Shown piece by piece: positions 7,993-15,446 of a stretch of DNA of 64,000 bases. Positions within the stretch are counted from its first letter, which is position 1. Each line of letters opens with the position of its first letter. The notes under the pieces were generated by a model that was given only the letters and a program-made list of their open reading frames with translations, made no database searches and was not told the origin of the DNA. The stretch is from Rhizobium brockwellii (lineage in GTDB: Bacteria; Pseudomonadota; Alphaproteobacteria; Rhizobiales; Rhizobiaceae), in the NCBI RefSeq assembly GCF_000769405.2, contig NZ_CP053439.1, forward strand, positions 992,001 through 1,056,000, in the 5' to 3' direction. The position numbers and the translations under genes were made by a program.

Positions 7993-8917
7993 GGGAAAAA
8001 GAGGACGGCAGCAGCCGGGCCTTCTGATGTCAGGTGCTGCCGCTCTCGGCGGCCTCGGCCTGCAGGGCGCATCCGTGCTCGGCGGGGTCGGCCTGCAGGG
8101 CGCCTCCGTGCTCGGCGGCGTCATCGGCCGCAATCCGTCGGTCGCCGGCGGCATGATCACTTTCGCCGTCATCTTCTCCTTCGTCGCCGCCAATGCGCTC
8201 TGGTATCAGCCGGGCCTGCATCCACATCCGATCTTCCGCACCCGCGATCCGCAGTCTCCGACCGTGCTCGGCGCCCGCCGCCCAGCCGAGGAGCAACAGG
8301 GCGACGTCACGACCTTCCGGATCGAACGGCCGCAGGATACAGCCACCACCAACGCGACACCGGCGCCCGCCGCACCCGGCCAGCAGCCGAGCCAGCTCGT
8401 CATGGACATCCAGCAGCAGCTGGTGCGCCGCGGCCTCTATAACGGCATACCCGACGGCATCATTGGCCCGCGCACCAGTGCGGCCATTCTCTTCTTCGAG
8501 GAGACCGTCGGCATGGCCCAGACCGGCGATCCGACGCCGGAGGTGTTAGTGGCGCTGAAGACCGATGCCGCCGGCCCTTCGACCGTGCCCGCCGAAAAGC
8601 CGCCCGAGGATGTTAGCTCGAAGGCGGCGGCGGAAGACCCGGTGGCAGCGGCGATCCGCAGCGCTGAAAAGACCGTCAAAACGGCTCCATCAGCGGCAAA
8701 GCAGGTTCCATCAAGCGAAATCACCAATGTCGACTTGGTGCTGAAGATCCAGAAGGGTCTTTCCAACATGGCCTATGCCAATGTCGGCGTCGATGGCGTC
8801 GCCGGCGAGCAGACTCGCGCTGCCATCCGCCATTTTCAGAAGCACTACAACCTGCCCGAAGACGGCGAGCCGAACCAGGCGGTGCTGAAGAAACTCAAGG
8901 AAATCGGCGCGATATAG
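7964..8917 (+). CDS. Peptidoglycan-binding domain protein with membrane anchor
   Basis: A 317-residue protein. A basic start (AARKRKSPKGKRGR) is followed by a glycine-rich repeat (about residues 30-55), a membrane helix (GGMITFAVIFSFVAANALWY, about 64-83) and two PG_binding_1 modules: VMDIQQQLVRRGLYNGIPDG (about 146) and VLKIQKGLSNMAYANVGVDG (about 260), each ending in the usual ..AI..F/FQK.. helix. It probably binds the cell wall from the inner membrane. It starts inside the kinase gene (29-base overlap) behind a GAGGGG site, so the two are co-translated and may work together. Confidence 0.85.
   Translation: MAARKRKSPKGKRGRQQPGLLMSGAAALGGLGLQGASVLGGVGLQGASVLGGVIGRNPSVAGGMITFAVIFSFVAANALWYQPGLHPHPIFRTRDPQSPTVLGARRPAEEQQGDVTTFRIERPQDTATTNATPAPAAPGQQPSQLVMDIQQQLVRRGLYNGIPDGIIGPRTSAAILFFEETVGMAQTGDPTPEVLVALKTDAAGPSTVPAEKPPEDVSSKAAAEDPVAAAIRSAEKTVKTAPSAAKQVPSSEITNVDLVLKIQKGLSNMAYANVGVDGVAGEQTRAAIRHFQKHYNLPEDGEPNQAVLKKLKEIGAI
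8060..8125 (+). repeat. 33-bp tandem duplication within the peptidoglycan-binding gene
   Basis: Two adjacent 33-base units beginning CTGCAGGGCG, differing at only a few positions, encode LQGASVLGGVG and LQGASVLGGVI in a Gly-rich linker before the membrane helix. It keeps the reading frame. Confidence 0.85.
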
Positions 8918-8918
8918 T

Positions 8919-9021
8919 GCATGTCGCCCAAAAGTGCGCGGCGGTTTGGGGACAACGACATGCATAAAAACAAAGATCTAACGCGCGTCGCATGAATCCG
9001 GTCGAACGCGATGTGCTTTAG
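8919..9021 (+). repeat. RIME-like intergenic repeat, copy 1 (diverged)
   Basis: The ~103-bp element begins one base after the stop of the preceding gene: GCATGTCGCCCAAAAGTGCG, then GGCGGTTTGGGGAC, ACATGCATAAAAACAAAGAT and a final GCGATGTGCTTTAG. It matches, with many changes, the copies at 14967, 27750, 28221 and 63477. It resembles the rhizobial RIME elements; the family name is my inference. Confidence 0.7.
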
Positions 9022-9328
9022 CTTCTGCGCCTCGCACAACGGTGCCAGGTCAGTCATGGCAAGGCTTTCCTGCGCCGGGATCCATCGAGACTGCCGCGCC
9101 GGCTGCCCAAGCGCGCAAAGAGTCACTACACGCGGAACTATGACTGCAATGGCCCGTTGTGCCCCTCAGAATGTGCAAGCTGTGCCAAGCTGGCACGATA
9201 GCGTGAAGAATAGAGGGATTTTCCCGCTTTCTTCCTATGGCCAGCGAAAAACCGGACGAGCTTCTTACCCATCCGGTTTGCAGCTCACCGACTTCCCGAC
9301 CATATCAAAAACGCGAGAGGAAATAGCG
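9022..9328. other. Gap upstream of the small gene at 9329
   Basis: About 300 bases with a candidate EcfG-type promoter (9134-9158) and no gene with a ribosome binding site. A frame open from 9011 runs into the gene at 9329, but its first 106 codons lack coding character. Confidence 0.5.
9134..9158 (+). promoter_or_regulatory. Candidate EcfG (general stress sigma) promoter
   Basis: GGAAC (9134-9138), 16 bases, then CGTT (9155-9158). This equals the -35/-10 consensus known for the general stress response sigma factor of Rhizobiales (RpoE2/RpoE4 type). It lies 170 bases before the small gene at 9329 on the same strand, so the transcript would have a long leader. Confidence 0.45.
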
Positions 9329-9676
9329 ATGAAACGTCGACCGGTTTCGTCAAGCCGAGCGCAATGTGAGGGCGAGGAATTTGACGACGGGCCGCGGCTT
9401 GGCCTCGGCAACAGACAAAACAAGGCTATCAGATTTCTCGACCAATATTATCCTGAACCGCAGCCGACTTCCGTGATCCCGGGGGTATCGGATATAACCA
9501 TGGAGGGGCTGATAGCGCGAGACGTTGTCGCCGAGGTTCAAGCTCCCGGTGGGAAAGAACGTGTTTTCATTCTCGCTGCGCGCGGGGAAGATGAAGTTCG
9601 CCGACTCAAACTTCAGGAGACATCGCTCCGAAACGGCATCGGCAAACGACGACCGGTCGCAGCATCACAAGCGTAA
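9329..9676 (+). CDS. Hypothetical protein, 115 residues
   Basis: I do not recognise the family. The protein is soluble, without signal or helix, rich in Arg and Glu, with a basic start (MKRRPVSSSRA), a middle VIPGVSDITMEGLIARDVVAEVQAPGG and a C-terminal stretch RVFILAARGEDEVRRLKLQE. The ATG has GAGAGGAAAT in front. It stands alone between a repeat and a Crp-type regulator, with a stress-type promoter candidate upstream. Confidence 0.65.
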   Translation: MKRRPVSSSRAQCEGEEFDDGPRLGLGNRQNKAIRFLDQYYPEPQPTSVIPGVSDITMEGLIARDVVAEVQAPGGKERVFILAARGEDEVRRLKLQETSLRNGIGKRRPVAASQA

Positions 9677-9724
9677 CCAGCGTGGGCCAAATCCACCTTC
9701 AAAAACAACGTCCAGATGCGGATC

Positions 9725-9740
9725 TGTACGATTTCGTACA
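9725..9740. promoter_or_regulatory. Perfect inverted repeat upstream of the Crp/Fnr gene
   Basis: TGTACGA-TT-TCGTACA is a perfect 7-2-7 inverted repeat, 107 bases before the ATG of the regulator at 9848. It has the size and symmetry of a dimer operator. Whether the Crp-like protein itself or another regulator binds it is unknown. Confidence 0.45.
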
Positions 9741-9847
9741 AAAGTTGTTGTGCAGTGCGGCTTTTAAGCGCAATCTTATATACGACGTCAGCCACGCAAG
9801 GGCGCTGACGTTTGGAAGATCGTCGTGCTTTCGCCCCGGAGAGCACG

Positions 9848-10615
9848 ATGACCAACCAGAATATAAGCACGTTCAAGAACCATTTGTTGTTTGCCCTTGC
9901 CCCTGAAGATCGGCGCCTGCTTGCCCGCAGTCTGGAGAGAATGCAGCTCAACCTTCGTCAATCGCTCGAAAAGGCGCATCAGCCGATCAACTTCGTCTAT
10001 TTTTTCGAGGCGGGTCTTGGTTCGGTGGTGGCAAGCAAAGAGGGCGGTTCAACCGTCGAGGTCGGCCTTTTCGGCCGGGATGGCATGACTGGCACGTCGC
10101 TGGTCCAGGGCGATACAGAAAGCCCGTTCGACTGCTTCGTCCAGATGGGCGGCTCGGCGCTTCGTATTTCTGCCAACAATCTTCAAGAAGCGATGTCTCA
10201 GAGCGCCGCGTTAACAGAACTTTTGATGCATTATGCCCGGACGCTCGGTATCCAAACCACCTACACCGCTCTTGCAAACGGTCAGATCAAACTGGAAGAG
10301 CGGCTGGCGCGATGGATCCTCATGGTTCACGACCGCGTCGATGGCGACAGCTTCTATGTGACCCATGAATTTCTTGCGATGATGCTTGGCGTGCGTAGGC
10401 CGGGTGTAACAGTGGCCCTGCAAATTCTCGAAGCGAAGCACTTCATCAAATCGCAACGCGGGGAAATTCTCGTGCAGGATCGCACTGGGCTGATGCACCT
10501 CTGCCAAGGCACCTATGGTCCGGCCGAGATAGAATACGAACGGCTGACCGGCATTCCTCTTGGTAAATCAAAACCGGTTCCGAATGATGCCGCGCCGTTG
10601 ATACGGCCTGCCTGA
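9848..10615 (+). CDS. Crp/Fnr family transcriptional regulator
   Basis: A 255-residue regulator with an N-terminal cyclic-nucleotide-binding fold (about residues 15-130; FFEAGLGSVVASKEGGSTVEVGLFGRDGMTG) and a C-terminal winged helix (about 160-230; MMLGVRRPGVTVALQILEAKHFIKSQRGEILV). It lacks the N-terminal cysteine cluster of Fnr, so it is not an oxygen sensor of that type. The effector is unknown. This subtype, with VYFFEAG and EVGLFGRDGMTG blocks, is common and multi-copy in Rhizobium and Bradyrhizobium. I chose the ATG after CCGGAGAGC; an upstream in-frame ATG at 9812 is less likely. Confidence 0.88.
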   Translation: MTNQNISTFKNHLLFALAPEDRRLLARSLERMQLNLRQSLEKAHQPINFVYFFEAGLGSVVASKEGGSTVEVGLFGRDGMTGTSLVQGDTESPFDCFVQMGGSALRISANNLQEAMSQSAALTELLMHYARTLGIQTTYTALANGQIKLEERLARWILMVHDRVDGDSFYVTHEFLAMMLGVRRPGVTVALQILEAKHFIKSQRGEILVQDRTGLMHLCQGTYGPAEIEYERLTGIPLGKSKPVPNDAAPLIRPA

Positions 10616-10661
10616 TCGACAACTGAACGCATTTGACGTCGGCAACCCTTAAGGATGATGC

Positions 10662-10868
10662 GTGACCTCATTTTACAATCACCATGTAGACGAGACCGCT
10701 TCGACAGTGCTCCTGATCGCCTTCCAGGAGGCCTGCGCCCGGCATGACATCTCGCCTGATAGCGAAGACGGTTCGGATCTCTTAACCGTTCTTTTGTATG
10801 CCTTTCAAAAGGGGACGACGACCAAGGATGCGCTGGTCGGCCTCGCGTTAAATCTCATTGGCAAATGA
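10662..10868 (+). CDS. Small helical protein of unknown function (member A of a three-member family)
   Basis: A 68-residue protein starting at GTG behind AAGGATGATGC. It is predicted helical, with two helices: TVLLIAFQEACARH and LLTVLLYAFQKG, then DALVGLALNL. The spacing and hydrophobic pattern match the small proteins at 16744-16950 and 28385-28678. The function is unknown. It follows the Crp-type regulator by 46 bases on the same strand and may share its transcript. Confidence 0.65.
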   Translation: MTSFYNHHVDETASTVLLIAFQEACARHDISPDSEDGSDLLTVLLYAFQKGTTTKDALVGLALNLIGK

Positions 10869-10905
10869 AAGGAAAAATCCCGCCCGTCTCGTTCCGGTCG
10901 GTAGA

Positions 10906-11085
10906 TCATCTTTTAAGACGATGCGCGGCGCGGTCGGAGGCATCCCGATCAGATCGGTGCAGATTGAGAATCCGGATCGCGTCCATTCTGGCGATGGCGT
11001 GTTTCTGCACAAAATAGTCAAGCTCATAGGCATCGGACACTTTTTTCCGATCTTGTGCGGGTTTGATCACCGTGACAGTCATCAT
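10906..11085 (-). CDS. DUF3606-like small protein
   Basis: A 59-residue protein. The central block VSDAYELDYFVQKHAIARMDAIRILNLHRSDR resembles DUF3606 proteins, which are short, common in Rhizobiales and of unknown function. The start is supported by a very good ribosome binding site, GGAGGAAGAA, before a double ATG. It is transcribed toward the small gene at 10662. The call rests on recognising the pattern by eye; a profile search would settle it. Confidence 0.65.
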   Translation of the reverse strand: MMTVTVIKPAQDRKKVSDAYELDYFVQKHAIARMDAIRILNLHRSDRDASDRAAHRLKR

Positions 11086-11238
11086 TTCTTCCTCCTATAC
11101 CAAATCAGTTGATTCAACTTATCAGGGTCGTGACTCGACCGGTGGAATGGTACGGAATGAGACAATGTCATGGAGGGGGAGCTACGGTTCACCTTCCGCG
11201 GTCTCGATCGGGCCTAAAATCATGCGGATCTCGCGCCG

Positions 11239-12237
11239 CTACGATGCCGCCTTCAACAGCCGGTAATGCGTTGTCATCGCCTGGCCCTCGACATCCACCA
11301 CCTCTTCGATCGGCCCGGCCTCGCGGGCCATCGCCGCGCGGTAGCGCTTCGGCGCCATGCCCGTCATCCGCTTGAAGGCGTTGCTGAAGGCGCTTTCGGA
11401 TGTGTAGCCGAGCGAAAGCGCCAGCGTCGAAACCGGCATGCTGCCCTCCCGCAGCTCGCGTTCGGCAAGGCGCATGCGCCAGCCGGTGAGGTAGGTGAGC
11501 GGCGCAACCCCCGCCACGGTCTTGAACCGCAGTGCAAAGCTCGTGCGCGACATGCCGGCCGCCTTTGCCAGTTCGCCAAGCTGCCAGGACCGGCCGGGAT
11601 CGCCATGCATCAGCCGCAGCGCCGGCGCAATGCGATCGTCGCCGAAAGCGCGGAGCCACCCGACCGTCAATGGCGCCGAGCTCATGATATGCGCCCTCAG
11701 CACCTGCACGAACATCAACTGCGCAAGCTGGGTCGAGGCGAGCAGGGCGCCTGGCCGCTTTGCCGCCATCTCCCGCACCAACTGGTCGAGCAGCCAGCGC
11801 AGCACGCCGGCTTCGGCAAGGGCGGCGCGCACATGAATAATCGGCGGCAACACGTCGGACAACAGCTCCATGCCCTGCGGCCCGAGCGCGATGTGGCCAC
11901 CGAGATAATGGAAATCCTCGCCAACGCCGTGGCGCGCCATGCCGTCGACCTTCTCCTTGAACGCGCCGACCGCGTCAGTGGGCGCAACGGCAAGGTCGCT
12001 CGCCAGGATGAAGGAATGCCGGCCGTTCAGAAGCGCAACGTCGCCCGCCTCGAGCAGAATGGGTTCGCTGCCATTGTCGAGGCAAAGCCAGCAGCGCCCT
12101 TTGGCAACCGCGCTGATCTTGATCCGGTTCGGCCGGGGGAAGCGCAGCGCCCAGGCACCGCCGGCGATCAGCCCGCCCGACACCAGGCAGCGCGCATCGA
12201 GCAGATTGAGCATTTCGGAGAGCGGGTCACTGATCAT
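11239..12237 (-). CDS. AraC family transcriptional regulator (cupin type)
   Basis: A 332-residue regulator. The N-terminal part (about 1-180) is a cupin-like sensor domain (LEAGDVALLNGRHSFIL); the C-terminus has the two HTH motifs of AraC proteins: WQLGELAKAAGMSRTSFALRFK and VSTLALSLGYTSESAFSNAFKR, then MTGMAPKRYR. It is divergent from the SDR gene at 12335, with a 97-base gap, and probably controls it. The ATG before ISDPLSEMLNLL is the usual start of this family; an ATG 13 codons further upstream is possible. Confidence 0.85.
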   Translation of the reverse strand: MISDPLSEMLNLLDARCLVSGGLIAGGAWALRFPRPNRIKISAVAKGRCWLCLDNGSEPILLEAGDVALLNGRHSFILASDLAVAPTDAVGAFKEKVDGMARHGVGEDFHYLGGHIALGPQGMELLSDVLPPIIHVRAALAEAGVLRWLLDQLVREMAAKRPGALLASTQLAQLMFVQVLRAHIMSSAPLTVGWLRAFGDDRIAPALRLMHGDPGRSWQLGELAKAAGMSRTSFALRFKTVAGVAPLTYLTGWRMRLAERELREGSMPVSTLALSLGYTSESAFSNAFKRMTGMAPKRYRAAMAREAGPIEEVVDVEGQAMTTHYRLLKAAS

Positions 12238-12334
12238 TTTTGAACGATGAAGCAGGAAATCGGGATTTGCAAGCATTCAGAATCCCGTTTCCCGAGCGTA
12301 CATAAGGCCATCTTGCAACAACGGAGGGCACGCC

Positions 12335-13309
12335 ATGTCCACCCCACAAGCTCCCATCGGTTCCGCCTTCGGTGCGGCATCAACCGCCGCCGACGTCATT
12401 GCCGGGCACGATCTTTCAGGCAAGGTCGCGATCGTCACCGGCGGTTATTCCGGTCTTGGCCTCGAGACGGCTCGTGTGCTCGCCGAAGCCGGCGCCAGGG
12501 TTGTCGTCCCCGCCCGCAATCTCGGAAAAGCCAAGGCGGCCGTGGAAAGTATTCCCGGCCTTGCGCTGGAAAAGCTCGACCTGATGGACCCCGACTCGAT
12601 CGACGACTTCGCCGACCGCTTCCTCGAAAGCGGCGAGCCCCTGCATCTGCTCATCAACAATGCTGCCGTCATGGCGAACCCGCTGACGCGTGATGCCCGC
12701 GGTTACGAATCACAGTTCTCCACCAATCATCTCGGCCATTTCCAGCTCACGGCCCGCCTCTGGCCGGCGCTGGTGAAGGCCGAGGGTGCGCGCATCGTCG
12801 CCGTCTCGTCGCGCGGTCACGTGTTCTCCGGCGTCGATTTCGACGATCCGAATTTCGAGAACCGCGAATACGCGCCCTATCTCGCCTACGGCCAGTCGAA
12901 GACGGCAAATGCTCTCTTTGCGATCTCACTGGACGCTTTGGGTGCGAAGCACGGTGTCAGGGCTTTCTCGCTGCATCCCGGCGGTATCGTCACCACCAAT
13001 CTGGTCCGCCATCAGTCGAACGACTTCCTCAAGGCGAGCGGCTATGTCGATGTGCATGGCAAGCCGGTCATCGATCCGGAAAACAACAAGAAGACGATTG
13101 AGCAGGGGGCGTCGACCACCGTCTGGTGCGCCGTCAGCGAGGAGCTCAAGGGTCTCGGGGGCGTCTATTGCGAGAACTGCGATATCGCCGCCGCCGTCCC
13201 CGGCGATTCGACCGAGATGCTCGGTGTCCGTCCTTGGGCAACCGATCCGGAATTTGCCGAACGCCTCTGGCAGCTGAGCGAGCGGCTGACGGGTTTCATC
13301 GCTAGCTGA
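12335..13309 (+). CDS. Short-chain dehydrogenase/reductase
   Basis: A 324-residue SDR of the retinol dehydrogenase/WWOX-like kind. The nucleotide-binding motif TGGYSGLG lies near residue 35, NNA near 108, the catalytic Ser in IVAVSSRGHVFSG near 155 and the catalytic pair in YGQSK near 188. The C-terminus is longer than in a minimal SDR (TTVWCAVSEELKGLGGVYCENC). The substrate is unknown. It starts at an ATG with CGGAGGGCACGCC in front and is divergent from an AraC regulator, an arrangement typical for an inducible reductase. Confidence 0.85.
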   Translation: MSTPQAPIGSAFGAASTAADVIAGHDLSGKVAIVTGGYSGLGLETARVLAEAGARVVVPARNLGKAKAAVESIPGLALEKLDLMDPDSIDDFADRFLESGEPLHLLINNAAVMANPLTRDARGYESQFSTNHLGHFQLTARLWPALVKAEGARIVAVSSRGHVFSGVDFDDPNFENREYAPYLAYGQSKTANALFAISLDALGAKHGVRAFSLHPGGIVTTNLVRHQSNDFLKASGYVDVHGKPVIDPENNKKTIEQGASTTVWCAVSEELKGLGGVYCENCDIAAAVPGDSTEMLGVRPWATDPEFAERLWQLSERLTGFIAS

Positions 13310-13444
13310 TCGGGCGCCACACGGCCAGCCCACAGTCACGGAGGCCGGTTTCCCTACAGCCTAAGTCTAAGGTGTTGCCACTGTTTGCAACTTGTTAACC
13401 ATGTTGCCTGAAGCTTTTCTGATTGGGGCGGGGGAGCGTCGGTC

Positions 13445-14896
13445 ATGCATGCGCTGAAGGCGATAGACGATCTGGCCGGAGAAGCGGTGGTCAAAGTGGG
13501 GGCGGCCCCGGACCCCGAGGCGCTGCGCCACATTTTGCTGCGCCTTGCCGAAGAAGCCTCCACCCTTGGCATCGATCTCGTCGATATCGCCGGCGCCATC
13601 CAGGACATGGCGGGAATGTCGGCCCGGCATGCCTCCGCCTTCGATCATGTCACCCGCACCGCGCTGTCGATTGCCGAGACCAACCGCTCGGTCGCCGTGT
13701 CGCTGCGCGAGACCGACCGCACGGCGGCCGAGGCCCGTCACATGCTGAAGGAATCGGCCGAACGTCTGACGGGCTCCGTTGCCGAGATCGGCCACATGGT
13801 CCAGTCCTCCAACGAGATCGGCACTGAGATCGCCGGTTTCTCCAAGTCGCTTGCCGATGTCGACAATATCGCCGAGGAGATCAGCACCATCGCCCGCCAG
13901 ACCAACCTGCTGGCGCTGAACGCCGCGATCGAGGCGGCGCGCGCCGGCGACGCGGGCAAGGGTTTCGCCGTCGTCGCCACCGAGGTCCGGGCGCTTTCGC
14001 TGCAGACCTCGAAGGCGACCGGCTCCATCCAGCAGACGCTGGACGAACTGCGCGTGAAGATCGACCGGCTGTCGGCCGTCGGCAGCGATGCGCGCGACAG
14101 TGCGGCCGGCGTGCGCGACAAGTCGGAGGCGATGCGCGGCGCATTTGAAAGCATGGAACATGTTATCACCCGCATCCTCGACAGTTCGACTGTCATGGCC
14201 AACACCACCGAGGCGGTCGACCAGCAATGCGCCGGCTTCGTCGAGAAACTCGGCGAGATGTCGGCCGAGGTCGCCGGCTCGAATATCAGGCTGCAGCAGG
14301 CGGCAAAACGCGTCGACAGCGTCGTCGGTCTCTCGGAAACCCTGATCCAGCTGACGGCGAGCGCCGGCGTCAAGACCGCCGACAGCCGTTGGATCGAGGA
14401 AGCGCAGTCGGTGGCAAGACAGATTTCCGGCGCCTTCGAACGCGCTGTCGCTGAAGGCCAGATCGGGCTCGATGCTCTCTTCGATCGACGCTATCGGCCG
14501 ATAGCGGGCTCCGATCCGGCACAGGTGATGGCAGCCTTCACCGAACTCACCGATCGCCTGCTGCCGCCGATCCAGGAACCCGTCACAGCTCTGGACGAGC
14601 GCATCGCCTTCTGCGCGGCGATCGACGAGAACGGCTATCTGCCGACCCACAACCGAAAATTCTCGCAAGCCCAGCGGCCTGGCGACACCGTGTGGAACAC
14701 CGCCAATTGCCGCAATCGCCGCATCTTTGCCGATCGCGTCGGCCTTGCCGCAGGCCGCAGCACCGCGCCTTTCCTCGTCCAGACCTACAGGCGCGACATG
14801 GGCGGCGGCAATTTCGTGATGATGAAGGATATCTCCGCTCCGATCACCGTGCGCGGACGGCATTGGGGAGGATTGCGGCTGGCAATCAAGGTCTGA
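13445..14896 (+). CDS. Cytoplasmic methyl-accepting chemotaxis protein
   Basis: A 483-residue chemoreceptor with no membrane helix. The signalling hairpin tip is clear ([35 protein letters not shown], about residues 151-185), flanked by coiled coils. The sensor part is C-terminal (about 330-483), with [19 protein letters not shown] and [20 protein letters not shown], a block that recurs in soluble chemoreceptors of alphaproteobacteria. It therefore senses something in the cytoplasm. No che genes are adjacent. Its final codons are inside a small direct repeat. Confidence 0.85.
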   Translation: MHALKAIDDLAGEAVVKVGAAPDPEALRHILLRLAEEASTLGIDLVDIAGAIQDMAGMSARHASAFDHVTRTALSIAETNRSVAVSLRETDRTAAEARHMLKESAERLTGSVAEIGHMVQSSNEIGTEIAGFSKSLADVDNIAEEISTIARQTNLLALNAAIEAARAGDAGKGFAVVATEVRALSLQTSKATGSIQQTLDELRVKIDRLSAVGSDARDSAAGVRDKSEAMRGAFESMEHVITRILDSSTVMANTTEAVDQQCAGFVEKLGEMSAEVAGSNIRLQQAAKRVDSVVGLSETLIQLTASAGVKTADSRWIEEAQSVARQISGAFERAVAEGQIGLDALFDRRYRPIAGSDPAQVMAAFTELTDRLLPPIQEPVTALDERIAFCAAIDENGYLPTHNRKFSQAQRPGDTVWNTANCRNRRIFADRVGLAAGRSTAPFLVQTYRRDMGGGNFVMMKDISAPITVRGRHWGGLRLAIKV

Positions 14897-14940
14897 CCCC
14901 TGGGGATCAAGGTTTGACCCCGGGGTCAAACTCTGACCCT
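14884..14940. repeat. Direct repeat and 20-bp palindrome across the chemoreceptor stop codon
   Basis: ATCAAGGTCTGACCCCTGGG is followed at once by ATCAAGGTTTGACCCCGGGG and then a partial inverted unit. The second unit and the following GGGGTCAAAC form a perfect 20-bp palindrome, GTTTGACCCC/GGGGTCAAAC (14912-14931). The chemoreceptor stop TGA (14894-14896) is part of the first unit. It may be a terminator-like hairpin or a mobile repeat remnant. Confidence 0.65.
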
Positions 14941-14966
14941 GCATTGCCGCCACCTGCGCGCCGGGG

Positions 14967-15071
14967 CTAGCGCATCGCAATCTTTCAGATTCGCTCCTTG
15001 CGCTCTAAGTCTTTATTTTTCCGCATGCCGTTATCGCAAAACCGCTACACACTTTTGCGCGACATGCTTTA
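14967..15071 (-). repeat. RIME-like intergenic repeat, copy 2
   Basis: Inverted copy: on the minus strand it reads AAGCATGTCGCGCAAAAGTG, TAGCGGTTTTGCGATAACGG, CATGCGGAAAAATAAAGACT and GCGAATCTGAAAGATTGCGA to its end. It is very close to the copies at 28221 and 63477. It ends 10 bases before the ATG of the DUF1491 gene, so it occupies the 5' untranslated region. Confidence 0.85.
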
Positions 15072-15081
15072 TACCGCACCG

Positions 15082-15426
15082 ATGAGATTACGCGCCGACA
15101 TCTTCATTTCAGCCCTCCTGCGCCGCGTCTTCGCCAGCGGCGATTTCGCCGCCGTCGAGAAGAAGGGCGCGGAGGAGGCGGGGGCGATCTTCATCCGCCA
15201 GCACTTCCGCGACGGCCTGGAAACGCTCTACGCGCCGGCGCCGCAGACCGCCTTTGACGAAGGTCAGGCCGGCGACCGCCTGTTCGAGGTCCGCCTGTCG
15301 CGCAGCGAACCGGAAGCGGTGCGTGCGATGCTGGAGCGCGAACGTAAATTCGACCCCGATCTCTGGATCGTCGAGCTGGAGGCGGAGGAACTGGGGGACA
15401 TGATCCCGCTTGCGAAGGGCGGCTGA
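15082..15426 (+). CDS. DUF1491 family protein
   Basis: A 114-residue soluble protein of the DUF1491 family: MRLRADIFISALLRRVFASG at the start, KGAEEAGAIFIR, a central LFEVRLSR and the end FDPDLWIVELEAEE. The function is unknown; the family is found in alphaproteobacteria. The frame stays open further upstream, but that part is translated from the RIME-like repeat and is not protein-like, so the start at 15082 is preferred. Confidence 0.85.
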   Translation: MRLRADIFISALLRRVFASGDFAAVEKKGAEEAGAIFIRQHFRDGLETLYAPAPQTAFDEGQAGDRLFEVRLSRSEPEAVRAMLERERKFDPDLWIVELEAEELGDMIPLAKGG

Positions 15427-15446
15427 CAGCCGAGGCGCCCGTCAGC

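Noticed and set aside
9180..9215. Sigma-54 promoter (TGGCAC near 9189)
   Set aside because: The -24 part TGGCACG is present but the TTGC of the -12 element is missing at the right distance.
13367..14980. Long open frame (537 codons) antisense to the chemoreceptor gene
   Set aside because: It mirrors the codon periodicity of a high-GC gene; no family resemblance and no ribosome binding site.
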